DNA of 5,672 nt from Candidatus Aenigmatarchaeota archaeon (GCA_030666115.1 DAOUYM010000049.1:1-5672); one strand, 5' to 3'; shown: positions 1 through 5,393, counted from the first letter of the stretch. Program-made: numbers and translations. The notes: generated from the sequence alone by a model not told the origin.

Positions 1-6
1 GAAACA

Positions 7-306
7 TTATTTCTTGAATATCAGATAATTGACAGAGTAGTCCTTTAGCAGGAGATTCGAGGAGACTGTCATGAAGGGCTTCTTCTTGCTCACCTTGCCC
101 GGGTTCACGAATATCCTTTTGTTCTGCGTCTTGTGGATTCCGTTAACCACAACCCTCACGCTTCTGCACATGATTGGTTCGTAGTTCTTGTCAACCAGAT
201 CCGCTGCGAGATAGAAATTGATCCTCTTCTCGAGGTGGTCGAGCTTGATCCCCTCTTTCTCAGCGAATTCCTTCACCCTGGCCGGAACCTCAAACACAAC
301 CCTCAT
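7..306 (-). CDS. Hypothetical protein, 99 residues
   Basis: I do not recognise this family. The protein is small and basic, with no signal peptide, membrane segment or obvious catalytic motif. The N-terminal third reads as an amphipathic helical region (VPARVKEFAEKEGIKLDHLE) and the rest as alternating hydrophobic, strand-like stretches (for example RSVRVVVNG at about 48-56), so a small alpha/beta fold is plausible. There is one cysteine (C47), so it is not a zinc-finger protein. The start ATG (306-304) lies about 23 nt downstream of a TATA-like element, consistent with a leaderless transcript, and no other good Met lies upstream. The gene is divergent from the nucleotidyltransferase gene. 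It is probably a real gene, given a clean ORF with a promoter, but its function is unknown. Confidence 0.7.
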   Translation of the reverse strand: MRVVFEVPARVKEFAEKEGIKLDHLEKRINFYLAADLVDKNYEPIMCRSVRVVVNGIHKTQNKRIFVNPGKVSKKKPFMTVSSNLLLKDYSVNYLIFKK

Positions 307-324
307 GCTAAAATCTTGGATGCG

Positions 325-336
325 ATAAATATAACC
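325..336 (-). promoter_or_regulatory. TATA-type core promoter of the 99-residue gene
   Basis: Read on the minus strand, this is GGTTATATTTAT preceded by a purine-rich stretch that can serve as a BRE. Its centre is about 23 nt from the ATG at 306, so transcription would start at or next to the start codon (leaderless mRNA). The position is inferred from archaeal TBP/TFB spacing; no start site has been mapped. Confidence 0.5.
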
Positions 337-428
337 TTTTTCCCTTACCTTTTCCCTTCGCGCTTCTCCAAACCTATATATTCCCTGGTTTCCAATTCTA
401 CTATAACAGGACCAACGAGATGGCGAAG

Positions 429-442
429 GTAAACTTTATAAA
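429..442 (+). promoter_or_regulatory. BRE/TATA core promoter of the nucleotidyltransferase-HEPN gene
   Basis: The sequence GTAAACTTTATAAA is a strong archaeal BRE plus TATA box. The predicted start site is near 464-466, giving a leader of about 8 nt before the ATG at 473, too short for a full Shine-Dalgarno site. The identical 14 bases recur at 5001-5014 in front of the Doc-type toxin gene. Confidence 0.6.
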
Positions 443-472
443 CCCACAATGTCATCATAAAGTAGTGAAAAT

Positions 473-1816
473 ATGGTTACTAAAAAATCCCCTAAGAAAC
501 TTCACAGAAAACCCATTAGAAAGCCCCGTAAGGGATCCATCAAGAGACCCGCCAAGAGATCTCCTAAGAAGTCCGCCAAAGCCAAACCAGTTGAATCAAT
601 GGTCAAGAAAGCACTGGATATGAAGCAGGAAAAGGAAGGCGCTGAGTCCAGGGCAGATCCCAAGGCAGATGGAAAGGATGCTGGCAAGGCCGGCAAGGGA
701 AAGAAAAAGGGTGTTGGCAAGAAGGAAAGGATAACGATTCTTAAGAAGTTCACCAAGGAGGTACTGAAGAAGTACGGTCCTGTAATAAGATCCATCGTAC
801 TGTTCGGAAGTACGGCAAGGGGTGATTCCAGGGGGGAGTCGGACATAGACGTATTCGTGATACTGGATGATACCAGGGCCAAGATAACCCCTGCCTTCAA
901 GGAGAGGGTGGAGGACGGGCTGGATGAGATAGCCAAGAAGTGCAGTAGCCAGCTGTCTGTGCAGCAGCCCTACCTTCTGACAGAGTTCTGGGGAATGGTC
1001 AGGGAAGGCCACCCGATCGTTTTCAATTTCATCCGTGAAGGAGTCCCGGTTTTTGATAAGGACATATTCACGCCAATAAAGAAGCTCCTGCAGATGGGAG
1101 AGATACGACCCTCGAAAGAAGCAGTCGAGAAGTACATTGAGAGGGGACCAAAAAGGATCCGGAGGGTCGAGAACGCCAAGATCTACATGGTGGTTGAGGA
1201 TTGTTATTACGCGATGCTGGAGAGCGCGCAGGCTGTTCTTATGTTTCTTGGAAAGTCACCACCAAGACCTTCAGACGCTCCTGACACACTCAGGAAGACT
1301 CTGGTAAAAATGAAGTTCCTGACAGATGCCACTGTGAAGGACCTTGAGGACATAATAGAGCTGAGGAAGAGAGTCGAGCACAAGAAGATAAAGAGCGTAT
1401 CTGGTGCTGATCTTGATATCTGGATAAAGAAGACCAGCAGCTTCGTAAAGAAGATGCAGCAGCTCATAGTAAAGATAGAGATACTCAAGAGGGAGGGGAT
1501 AGTTGACAAGTCGCACACCATAATGACAGAGACTGTCCTGACCCTGATGAAGGCATTGAACAAGACACCCGGAAAGGACGAGTCCCTGTTAAAGGCTTTT
1601 GATTCCCATCTTGTCAAGCCAGGAATGGTTCCTGAGAAATACCTGGAGATTTTCAATGATCTTGAAAGAATGAAGAAACTGGTCAAGAACGGAAAGATCA
1701 TGAATCTTCCAAAGCAGCAGATTCTTATGAACAGGGAATACGTAAGGAAGTTCATAAGGGAAGCAGGCAGGATACTCAAGAAGAACGTTCCCAAAGAAAG
1801 GACAAAACAACACTGA
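473..1816 (+). CDS. Nucleotidyltransferase-HEPN fusion protein with basic N-terminal tail
   Basis: A 447-residue protein in three parts. Residues 1-90 are a Lys/Arg/Pro/Ser-rich, probably disordered tail with two SPKK motifs (6-9 and 30-33), like histone H1 tails and likely to bind nucleic acid. Residues about 90-200 form a polymerase-beta/MNT-type nucleotidyltransferase domain, with VLFGSTARGDSRGESDIDVF at 109-128 giving G112-S113 and the metal-binding pair D124/D126. The expected third carboxylate strand reads SVQQPYLLTEFW (162-173) and has no Asp; E171 is the nearest acid. Residues about 230-335 are helical and HEPN-like, with R298-X4-H303, the ribonuclease motif of HEPN proteins; the Tyr two residues after the His, AMPylated in HepT-type toxins, is Lys here. 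A charged helical C-terminus follows. The MNT call is firm, the HEPN call probable. It may act as a self-contained toxin/antitoxin-like or RNA-modifying protein. It is monocistronic, with its own promoter. Confidence 0.85.
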   Translation: MVTKKSPKKLHRKPIRKPRKGSIKRPAKRSPKKSAKAKPVESMVKKALDMKQEKEGAESRADPKADGKDAGKAGKGKKKGVGKKERITILKKFTKEVLKKYGPVIRSIVLFGSTARGDSRGESDIDVFVILDDTRAKITPAFKERVEDGLDEIAKKCSSQLSVQQPYLLTEFWGMVREGHPIVFNFIREGVPVFDKDIFTPIKKLLQMGEIRPSKEAVEKYIERGPKRIRRVENAKIYMVVEDCYYAMLESAQAVLMFLGKSPPRPSDAPDTLRKTLVKMKFLTDATVKDLEDIIELRKRVEHKKIKSVSGADLDIWIKKTSSFVKKMQQLIVKIEILKREGIVDKSHTIMTETVLTLMKALNKTPGKDESLLKAFDSHLVKPGMVPEKYLEIFNDLERMKKLVKNGKIMNLPKQQILMNREYVRKFIREAGRILKKNVPKERTKQH

Positions 1817-1847
1817 GCCAACAGCCTGGATAACGTCCGGGTAACAT

Positions 1848-1861
1848 TTAATATTTAAATA
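1848..1861 (+). promoter_or_regulatory. TATA-type promoter of rpoN
   Basis: The AT-only run TTTAATATTTAAATA lies in the 120-bp gap before rpoN. Archaeal spacing would put the start site near 1881 and give a leader of about 56 nt, beginning exactly at the dyad element at 1881-1917. A weaker TATA-like TATAAT at 1911-1916, about 23 nt before the ATG, could instead drive a leaderless transcript. Confidence 0.45.
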
Positions 1862-1880
1862 CCAACTACAACAAAGATTA

Positions 1881-1917
1881 GATTGATACGAGGATACGGT
1901 ATCCGGATGATATAATC
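1881..1917 (+). promoter_or_regulatory. Imperfect dyad symmetry in the rpoN leader
   Basis: The core is a perfect inverted repeat, GGATAC (1892-1897) and GTATCC (1899-1904), around a single G. GATT (1881-1884) and AATC (1914-1917) extend the symmetry outward, one base off axis. ATCCGGAT (1901-1908) is a second, overlapping palindrome. It could be a protein operator, or an RNA hairpin (5-bp stem, CGG loop) at the 5' end of the rpoN leader. Confidence 0.4.
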
Positions 1918-1936
1918 GAGTGATGTGAGTGATAAT

Positions 1937-2131
1937 ATGCTTATTCCTATAAGATGCATTAGCTGCGGTAAACCTGTAGGACACCTGTGGGAGGATTACC
2001 AGAAGAGGATCAAGAAGGGCGAGAACCCAAAGAAGGTTCTGGATAATCTTGGCGTTGAGAGATACTGCTGCCGTTCCCTTTTCATAACACACAGGGACCT
2101 GGTAAAGAAGGTCGGGCAGTTCAAGCGTTAG
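1937..2131 (+). CDS. rpoN: DNA-directed RNA polymerase subunit N (Rpb10 homologue)
   Basis: This is a 64-residue zinc-binding subunit of the archaeal RNA polymerase, which sits in the Rpo3/Rpo11/Rpo10/Rpo12 assembly platform. It opens MLIPIRCISCGKPVG, the family hallmark, and the zinc ligands are C7, C10, C44 and C45 (RYCCRS). The C-terminal LFITHRDLVKKVGQFKR matches the family ending (LTHVDLI in eukaryotic Rpb10). Length and motifs are complete. I chose the ATG at 1937 over the in-frame GTG at 1925 because RpoN proteins begin two to six residues before the first Cys pair; GTGAT at 1929-1933 may act as a weak ribosome binding site. The gene stands alone between the nucleotidyltransferase gene and the convergent dnaG, whereas in many archaea rpoN follows rpsI in a ribosomal protein operon. 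The gene ends 33 bp from the dnaG stop. Confidence 0.96.
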   Translation: MLIPIRCISCGKPVGHLWEDYQKRIKKGENPKKVLDNLGVERYCCRSLFITHRDLVKKVGQFKR

Positions 2132-2164
2132 AACCGCCCAACGAAATTGATTATTTACAGATTT

Positions 2165-3670
2165 TTACAGATCCTTCTTCTCGAGTACAGCGACTGATGT
2201 CGGGAACCTGTCCTTTTCCATTCCTATAAGGAACTTTACGTTCTTGAACTTCGCTACGTCGTTGAGCCTGTAATCAACCCTGCCGTCAAAAACGACTGCG
2301 TACGGGTCATCCATTGTCTGGAGCGTGCTTCCAAGTTCTGTTACAGGAACCCTTCCAAGCAGTTCGCACCTGTCATTGAATATGCATGCAGCCCTGGTTC
2401 CAACCAGTTCGTCCAGCGTCTTCTTAAACAGCTCCCTCTCCTCGATTCTCAGCATTGGTTTACTTGCAGGGGGTCTGTCCATTCTTCCTCCCATCCTGCT
2501 GCTGAAACCAGATCTTCCAGACGGTCTCCCCGGCGGACCTCTTCCTGGCGACCTGCTGAACCCGGATCTTCCATCTGATCTCCCATCCGATCTTCCAGAC
2601 GTCCTTCCAAAACTCCTTCCTGAAGGTCCTGATCTTTCGGTTGATCTTTCTGATCTTCCTGAGTATCCAGATGAGGTTGATCTGCTCCGTGAGTCAAAAC
2701 TCCTCCCAGAGCTTGCAGAAGTAACAGAACTTCTTGTGTCCTTCTTGAAGATCTTGCTGCTATCTTTGAGATCAGTCACCTCAACCTTCATCTCATCTTT
2801 GTATCCGGTCTCTTTCTTTGTGGCTGGTCCTCTCCTTGGAGCACCACCGGCGCCTGCCCTGAACTGGGAAGCAGGAATCTTCTCCCTCAGTGCCTTGTAG
2901 GCCTCCTTCTTGGTCAGTTCTTCCACTTCCTTGCCTTCCGGCGCTGTCGCAACGAAGTCGACATCAGCAACCTGCATGATCTCCTTGGTTATCAGTTTCC
3001 CGCCCCTGTCACCGTCTGTGAAGATTGTCAGTGACTTCTTCTTGGACAGGTCCTTTATTACAGGAGGGACAGATGTTCCCTCTATTGCAAGTGTGTTCCT
3101 GATCCCGTATTTAAGAAGGTTAATTATATCAGCTCTACCCTCGACCACAACTATGTCATCAGAATCCATCATGCTTGGACCGCAAGGCAATCCGTTGTAC
3201 GAGCTTATCTCTTCTGTCCTTACAGCTTCCTTTATCTGCTCTGATATCTCGCTGGTGTCAGGTACACCACTCTCTGTCAATTCCTTGAGGATTTCCTTTG
3301 CTTTATCAACAACAAATTTCCTCTTCTCTGATCTTGTGTCCTCAACAGAAAGCAGCTTTATCTCCGCAGTGCATGGTCCAATCCTCTCAATGGTCTCGAG
3401 TGTTGCTGCTATCAGGGCTGTCTCTGCAGAGTCCAGTGACGAAGGGATTATTATCTCTCCTTCAGAACTTCCCCTGGAAGACTTTATGTTAACCTCTATC
3501 CTTCCTATCCTTCCTGTTCTTTGCAGTTCTCTTAGATCCAGTTCAGAACCAAGCAGTCCTTCAGTCTGGCCGAAGACTGCTCCTATTATATCTGGTTTTT
3601 CTACTACGCCTTTCGCTTTTATATGCGCTTTTATCATGTACTTTATTGATGTTGGTGCTAACTTTGACAT
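2165..3670 (-). CDS. dnaG: Archaeal DnaG (Toprim primase-like, exosome-associated protein)
   Basis: A 501-residue archaeal-type DnaG. Residues about 9-60 carry the diagnostic KYMIKAHIKAKGVVEKPDI and GAVFGQTEGLLGSELDLREL segments. The Toprim domain is about 170-255, with the catalytic-type Glu at E177 (VVVEGRAD) and D219/D221 in FTDGDRGGK. Residues about 312-398 are a low-complexity Ser/Gly/Arg linker. The conserved C-terminal domain (about 406-501) has RAACIFNDRCELLGRVPV and AVVFDGRVDYRL. In archaea the main replicative primase is PriSL. DnaG is a stable exosome subunit (shown in Sulfolobus) that favours poly(A), and has some primer synthesis activity. The start at 3670 is set by a perfect Shine-Dalgarno site at 3684-3675; the upstream GTG and ATG codons lie within or touch that site. 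It is the last gene of a minus-strand operon with the CBS and small Toprim genes. Confidence 0.95.
   Translation of the reverse strand: MSKLAPTSIKYMIKAHIKAKGVVEKPDIIGAVFGQTEGLLGSELDLRELQRTGRIGRIEVNIKSSRGSSEGEIIIPSSLDSAETALIAATLETIERIGPCTAEIKLLSVEDTRSEKRKFVVDKAKEILKELTESGVPDTSEISEQIKEAVRTEEISSYNGLPCGPSMMDSDDIVVVEGRADIINLLKYGIRNTLAIEGTSVPPVIKDLSKKKSLTIFTDGDRGGKLITKEIMQVADVDFVATAPEGKEVEELTKKEAYKALREKIPASQFRAGAGGAPRRGPATKKETGYKDEMKVEVTDLKDSSKIFKKDTRSSVTSASSGRSFDSRSRSTSSGYSGRSERSTERSGPSGRSFGRTSGRSDGRSDGRSGFSRSPGRGPPGRPSGRSGFSSRMGGRMDRPPASKPMLRIEERELFKKTLDELVGTRAACIFNDRCELLGRVPVTELGSTLQTMDDPYAVVFDGRVDYRLNDVAKFKNVKFLIGMEKDRFPTSVAVLEKKDL
2477..2737 (-). repeat. Ser/Gly/Arg low-complexity repeat tract inside dnaG
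   Basis: It encodes DnaG residues 312-398, almost entirely S, G, R with a few P, T, D and F, including the tandem unit SDGRSDGR and many GRS/SGR steps. At the DNA level, 12-bp units around 2565-2600 are near-identical, which suggests growth by slippage. The tract replaces a normally short linker between the Toprim and C-terminal domains and leaves both intact. RS/RGG-like composition suggests disorder and RNA contact. Confidence 0.75.
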
Positions 3671-4070
3671 GATCATCACCTCCTATGTGAAATCCCGATT
3701 CCTCGGGGTTGTCAAATCTCAATCCATTCATATCTTCTATCTTGTTCCATCCTAGTTTCATAACCTCACTCCTCAATCTCTGATTGGGATGTATCCTGTA
3801 TGATTGCAGCAGACGAGTCAGCCTTGCTGCGAGTTTCCTTCCCTTTGAATCAAAGTCGGTGAGTATGATAACATCATCGTTCACTTTCGTCTCTTTCACT
3901 TCTTTTACGTTTTCAACTACTTTTATGAGGGATTTTCCTGAGATTCTTACAATATCTTTGAGTCCCAGGGTTTTTAAGGCTTTCTCGTCTTTTAACCCCT
4001 CTACGATGAGTACACAATCCTTTAATTTGTTAAGGGTATTTAAAAGTTTTTCCTTATCGAGCCTTTTCAT
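3561..4070 (-). CDS. Small Toprim-domain protein (COG1658/RNase M5-like), overlapping dnaG
   Basis: A 169-residue product. Residues 1-115 are a minimal Toprim domain, with VLIVEGLKDEKALKTLG at 20-36 giving the Glu E24, and VIILTDFDSKGRKLA at 67-81 giving D72/D74. It resembles the single-domain archaeal Toprim proteins annotated as RNase M5-like or as uncharacterised Toprim proteins; the substrate in archaea is not settled. The domain seems to end near KLGWNKIEDMNGL (105-117). The remaining roughly 52 residues run through the dnaG Shine-Dalgarno site and 110 bp into dnaG, an unusually long overlap. This tail is hydrophilic and looks like an accidental read-through of another gene's sequence. 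The start ATG at 4070 is 26 bp after the CBS gene stop. No clear Shine-Dalgarno site precedes it, so translation may be coupled. The Toprim call is sure; the true C-terminus is doubtful. Confidence 0.85.
   Translation of the reverse strand: MKRLDKEKLLNTLNKLKDCVLIVEGLKDEKALKTLGLKDIVRISGKSLIKVVENVKEVKETKVNDDVIILTDFDSKGRKLAARLTRLLQSYRIHPNQRLRSEVMKLGWNKIEDMNGLRFDNPEESGFHIGGDDHVKVSTNINKVHDKSAYKSERRSRKTRYNRSSLRPD
3675..3684 (-). promoter_or_regulatory. Perfect Shine-Dalgarno site of dnaG
   Basis: On the minus strand this reads AGGAGGTGAT, a full match to the archaeal 16S anti-SD, ending 4 nt before the ATG at 3670. It fixes the dnaG start. It lies inside the upstream Toprim reading frame. Confidence 0.85.
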
Positions 4071-4096
4071 GCTATCAGAATCCGTGATTTAAGAGT

Positions 4097-4909
4097 TCAA
4101 GAAAGTATATCAACAACATCCCTTCTTGTTATCAGTCCAAGCATCTCTGCATCATCTGTTACAGGAACCGTGCTGAGGCTGTCTCTGTTCATGATTCTTA
4201 TCGCTTCGTAAAGATCATCACTTGGACTAACTGAGTGGATGTCCCTGTTCATTGCTGCCTTGATCCCGAAGTCAGCCTTCTTCAGGCTGTTCAGGCCCGG
4301 TCCGCTGTTGAGGTAGGATATTATGTCCCTTGGCGTTACTGCACCGAGCAGAAAGCTGTCCTTGACCACTGGCAGGAACCGATACTCACCCCTGCACAGC
4401 ATCTTGGCCACGTCAAGCACGTTATAGTGGTCCTTTGCCACCATGGGTTTGATGTCCATCATTTCATCTGCCCTTATCATGGTCTTTTCCTTGATCTGCC
4501 TGATGAAGTCCATCTCTGACACGACTCCGGAGAACTTCTCATTGTGGAAGACCGGGTGGAAATCCTTCCCATGCTTATGGAAGGTCTTTAGCGCATCACT
4601 CACGGTGTGCTTCTTGTCCAGGGAGTGCCAGTCACTCGTCATTATGGTCTCAACAGGAAGTTCCATCCCCTTCCTGTACCTGACGTAAAGCTGGTGCTTT
4701 GGCCCGCCGCCAAGGAAATCAAGAATATTCAGGGACGTGATAACCCCCTTCAGGTCCCCCCTGTCCATCACCATGATCCTGCTGAAACCGTTAAGTGTCA
4801 TAGCGATGGAATTCCGGATGGTCTCGTTCCTGTTGCATGAAACCAGGGGAGTTGATGCAATCTCATGTGCAGGCTTCTTCAGGTCGATGAATCTCTCCAG
4901 ACTGATCAT
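4097..4909 (-). CDS. Four-CBS-domain protein
   Basis: A 270-residue soluble protein made almost wholly of two CBS pairs (two Bateman modules), with no attached enzyme or DNA-binding domain. Repeats fall at about 13-68, 86-140, 147-200 and 216-270. Each ends in the typical strand-helix signature: LKGVITSLNILDFL, FSGVVSEMDFIRQI, LLGAVTPRDIISYL and MLGLITRRDVVDIL. CBS pairs generally bind adenine nucleotides such as AMP, ATP or SAM and act as energy sensors, and the Thr/Ser-x-x-Asp ends (TPRD, TRRD) in repeats 3 and 4 fit ribose/phosphate contacts. The start at 4909 has GTGAT (4919-4915) five bases upstream. It is the first gene of the operon leading to the small Toprim gene and dnaG, so it may regulate or sense for those proteins; that is inference from position. 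Confidence 0.9.
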   Translation of the reverse strand: MISLERFIDLKKPAHEIASTPLVSCNRNETIRNSIAMTLNGFSRIMVMDRGDLKGVITSLNILDFLGGGPKHQLYVRYRKGMELPVETIMTSDWHSLDKKHTVSDALKTFHKHGKDFHPVFHNEKFSGVVSEMDFIRQIKEKTMIRADEMMDIKPMVAKDHYNVLDVAKMLCRGEYRFLPVVKDSFLLGAVTPRDIISYLNSGPGLNSLKKADFGIKAAMNRDIHSVSPSDDLYEAIRIMNRDSLSTVPVTDDAEMLGLITRRDVVDILS

Positions 4910-4937
4910 AAAAAATCACTGCTTAATTTTTGTTAAT

Positions 4938-4949
4938 AATTTATTTAAG
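4938..4949 (-). promoter_or_regulatory. Promoter of the CBS-Toprim-dnaG operon
   Basis: On the minus strand CTTAAATAAATT is a TATA-like element whose expected start site lies near 4917, about 8 nt before the CBS ATG. It sits in the divergent intergenic region shared with the toxin-antitoxin operon, so the two transcription units start within about 130 bp of each other. Confidence 0.45.
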
Positions 4950-4976
4950 TCTGACCCCATGATCACATTTTCAACC

Positions 4977-5040
4977 TTACGAAAAGATATATATAAAACC
5001 GTAAACTTTATAAATAAGTATTACGAAATAGTATATATGA
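4977..5040 (+). repeat. Direct repeat pair bracketing the toxin promoter
   Basis: Copy 1 (4977-4996) reads TTACGAAAAGATATATATAA and copy 2 (5021-5040) reads TTACGAAATAGTATATATGA. The first 8 bases are identical and the AT-rich half matches with a one-base shift. The offset is 44 bp, about four helical turns. The repeats flank the BRE/TATA at 5001-5016, and copy 2 covers the toxin start codon. It is a candidate operator for the RHH antitoxin. Confidence 0.5.
5001..5016 (+). promoter_or_regulatory. BRE/TATA core promoter of the toxin-antitoxin operon
   Basis: GTAAACTTTATAAATA is a strong archaeal BRE plus TATA box with its centre about 26 nt before the ATG at 5037, so the transcript is probably leaderless. 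This spacing is the main reason for placing the toxin start at 5037. A second TATA-like run (4987-4998) lies just upstream within the first repeat copy. Confidence 0.6.
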
Positions 5041-5393
5041 ATTCGGAATACATAATAGACAAGGATCACATAAGAGCAATAAATGACAGGTATGGTGGGA
5101 GCCTGAGGAGTGACGCTGAAATAGAAACAGCACTGATGATGGGTAAAGGAAAGAGTACATTCAAAAAGATAGCCCACCTATGGAAAGCCATACTTGTGGG
5201 TCATCCATTCACGGATGGAAACAAAAGAACAGCGCTTATAGTTGCTCTTACTATACTGGAAAAGTGTGAAATAGAACCAGACGATGTTGCGAAGGAAAGA
5301 ATAGTATCAGAAATAACCAAGATAGCAAAGGAGAATATAATAGATGTTAACAAAATAGAGAGGCTGGTTAGATATGCTGCCAAGGGAGATTAG
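5037..5393 (+). CDS. Doc/Fic-family toxin
   Basis: A 118-residue protein of the Fic/Doc fold. The active-site loop HPFTDGNKRTA at 56-66 is intact: H56, F58, D60, G61, N62, K63, R64. It satisfies both the Fic consensus HPFx[D/E]GN and the Doc form HxFx(D/N)(A/G)NKR, in which Lys replaces the Gly of AMPylating Fic enzymes. P1 Doc phosphorylates EF-Tu, so a kinase acting on a translation factor is a reasonable hypothesis, not shown here. The N-terminus (DHIRAINDRYGGSLRSDAEI) aligns with the usual Doc opening helix and G-G-x-LR segment, and the length is near the 120-130 of Doc. Upstream in-frame Met codons (for example 4959) are rejected because the promoter lies between them and 5037. No inhibitory (S/T)xxxE(G/N) helix is present, so inhibition needs a partner, presumably the overlapping downstream gene. 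Confidence 0.88.
   Translation: MNSEYIIDKDHIRAINDRYGGSLRSDAEIETALMMGKGKSTFKKIAHLWKAILVGHPFTDGNKRTALIVALTILEKCEIEPDDVAKERIVSEITKIAKENIIDVNKIERLVRYAAKGD

Noticed and set aside
373..382. TATA-like CCTATATATT that could be a second plus-strand promoter or an upstream minus-strand promoter.
   Set aside because: No gene start fits its spacing, and better-placed elements exist for both flanking genes.
420..623. A 67-residue plus-strand frame starting at 420 ahead of the nucleotidyltransferase gene.
   Set aside because: Its ATG lies upstream of the strong TATA box at 435-442, most of it overlaps the Lys-rich tail in another frame, and the product shows no recognisable feature.
1925..1936. GTG start for rpoN at 1925, adding four residues.
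   Set aside because: RpoN proteins begin just before the IPxRC motif; the ATG at 1937 gives the normal N-terminus.
502..2092. Several minus-strand open frames opposite the nucleotidyltransferase and rpoN genes.
   Set aside because: They are hydrophobic shadow frames of Lys/Glu-rich coding sequence, with no promoter or family motif.
2325..3755. Long plus-strand open frames of 191 and 281 residues opposite dnaG.
   Set aside because: They mirror dnaG codons and its repetitive linker, give Ser/Leu/Pro-rich sequence with no family motif, and have no promoter or ribosome binding site. The minus strand carries clear DnaG motifs.
4737..5036. N-terminal extension of the Doc-like toxin frame back to 4737 or to the ATG at 4959.
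   Set aside because: The extension runs antisense to the CBS gene and through the divergent promoter region, has no Fic/Doc similarity, and the toxin TATA box sits inside it.
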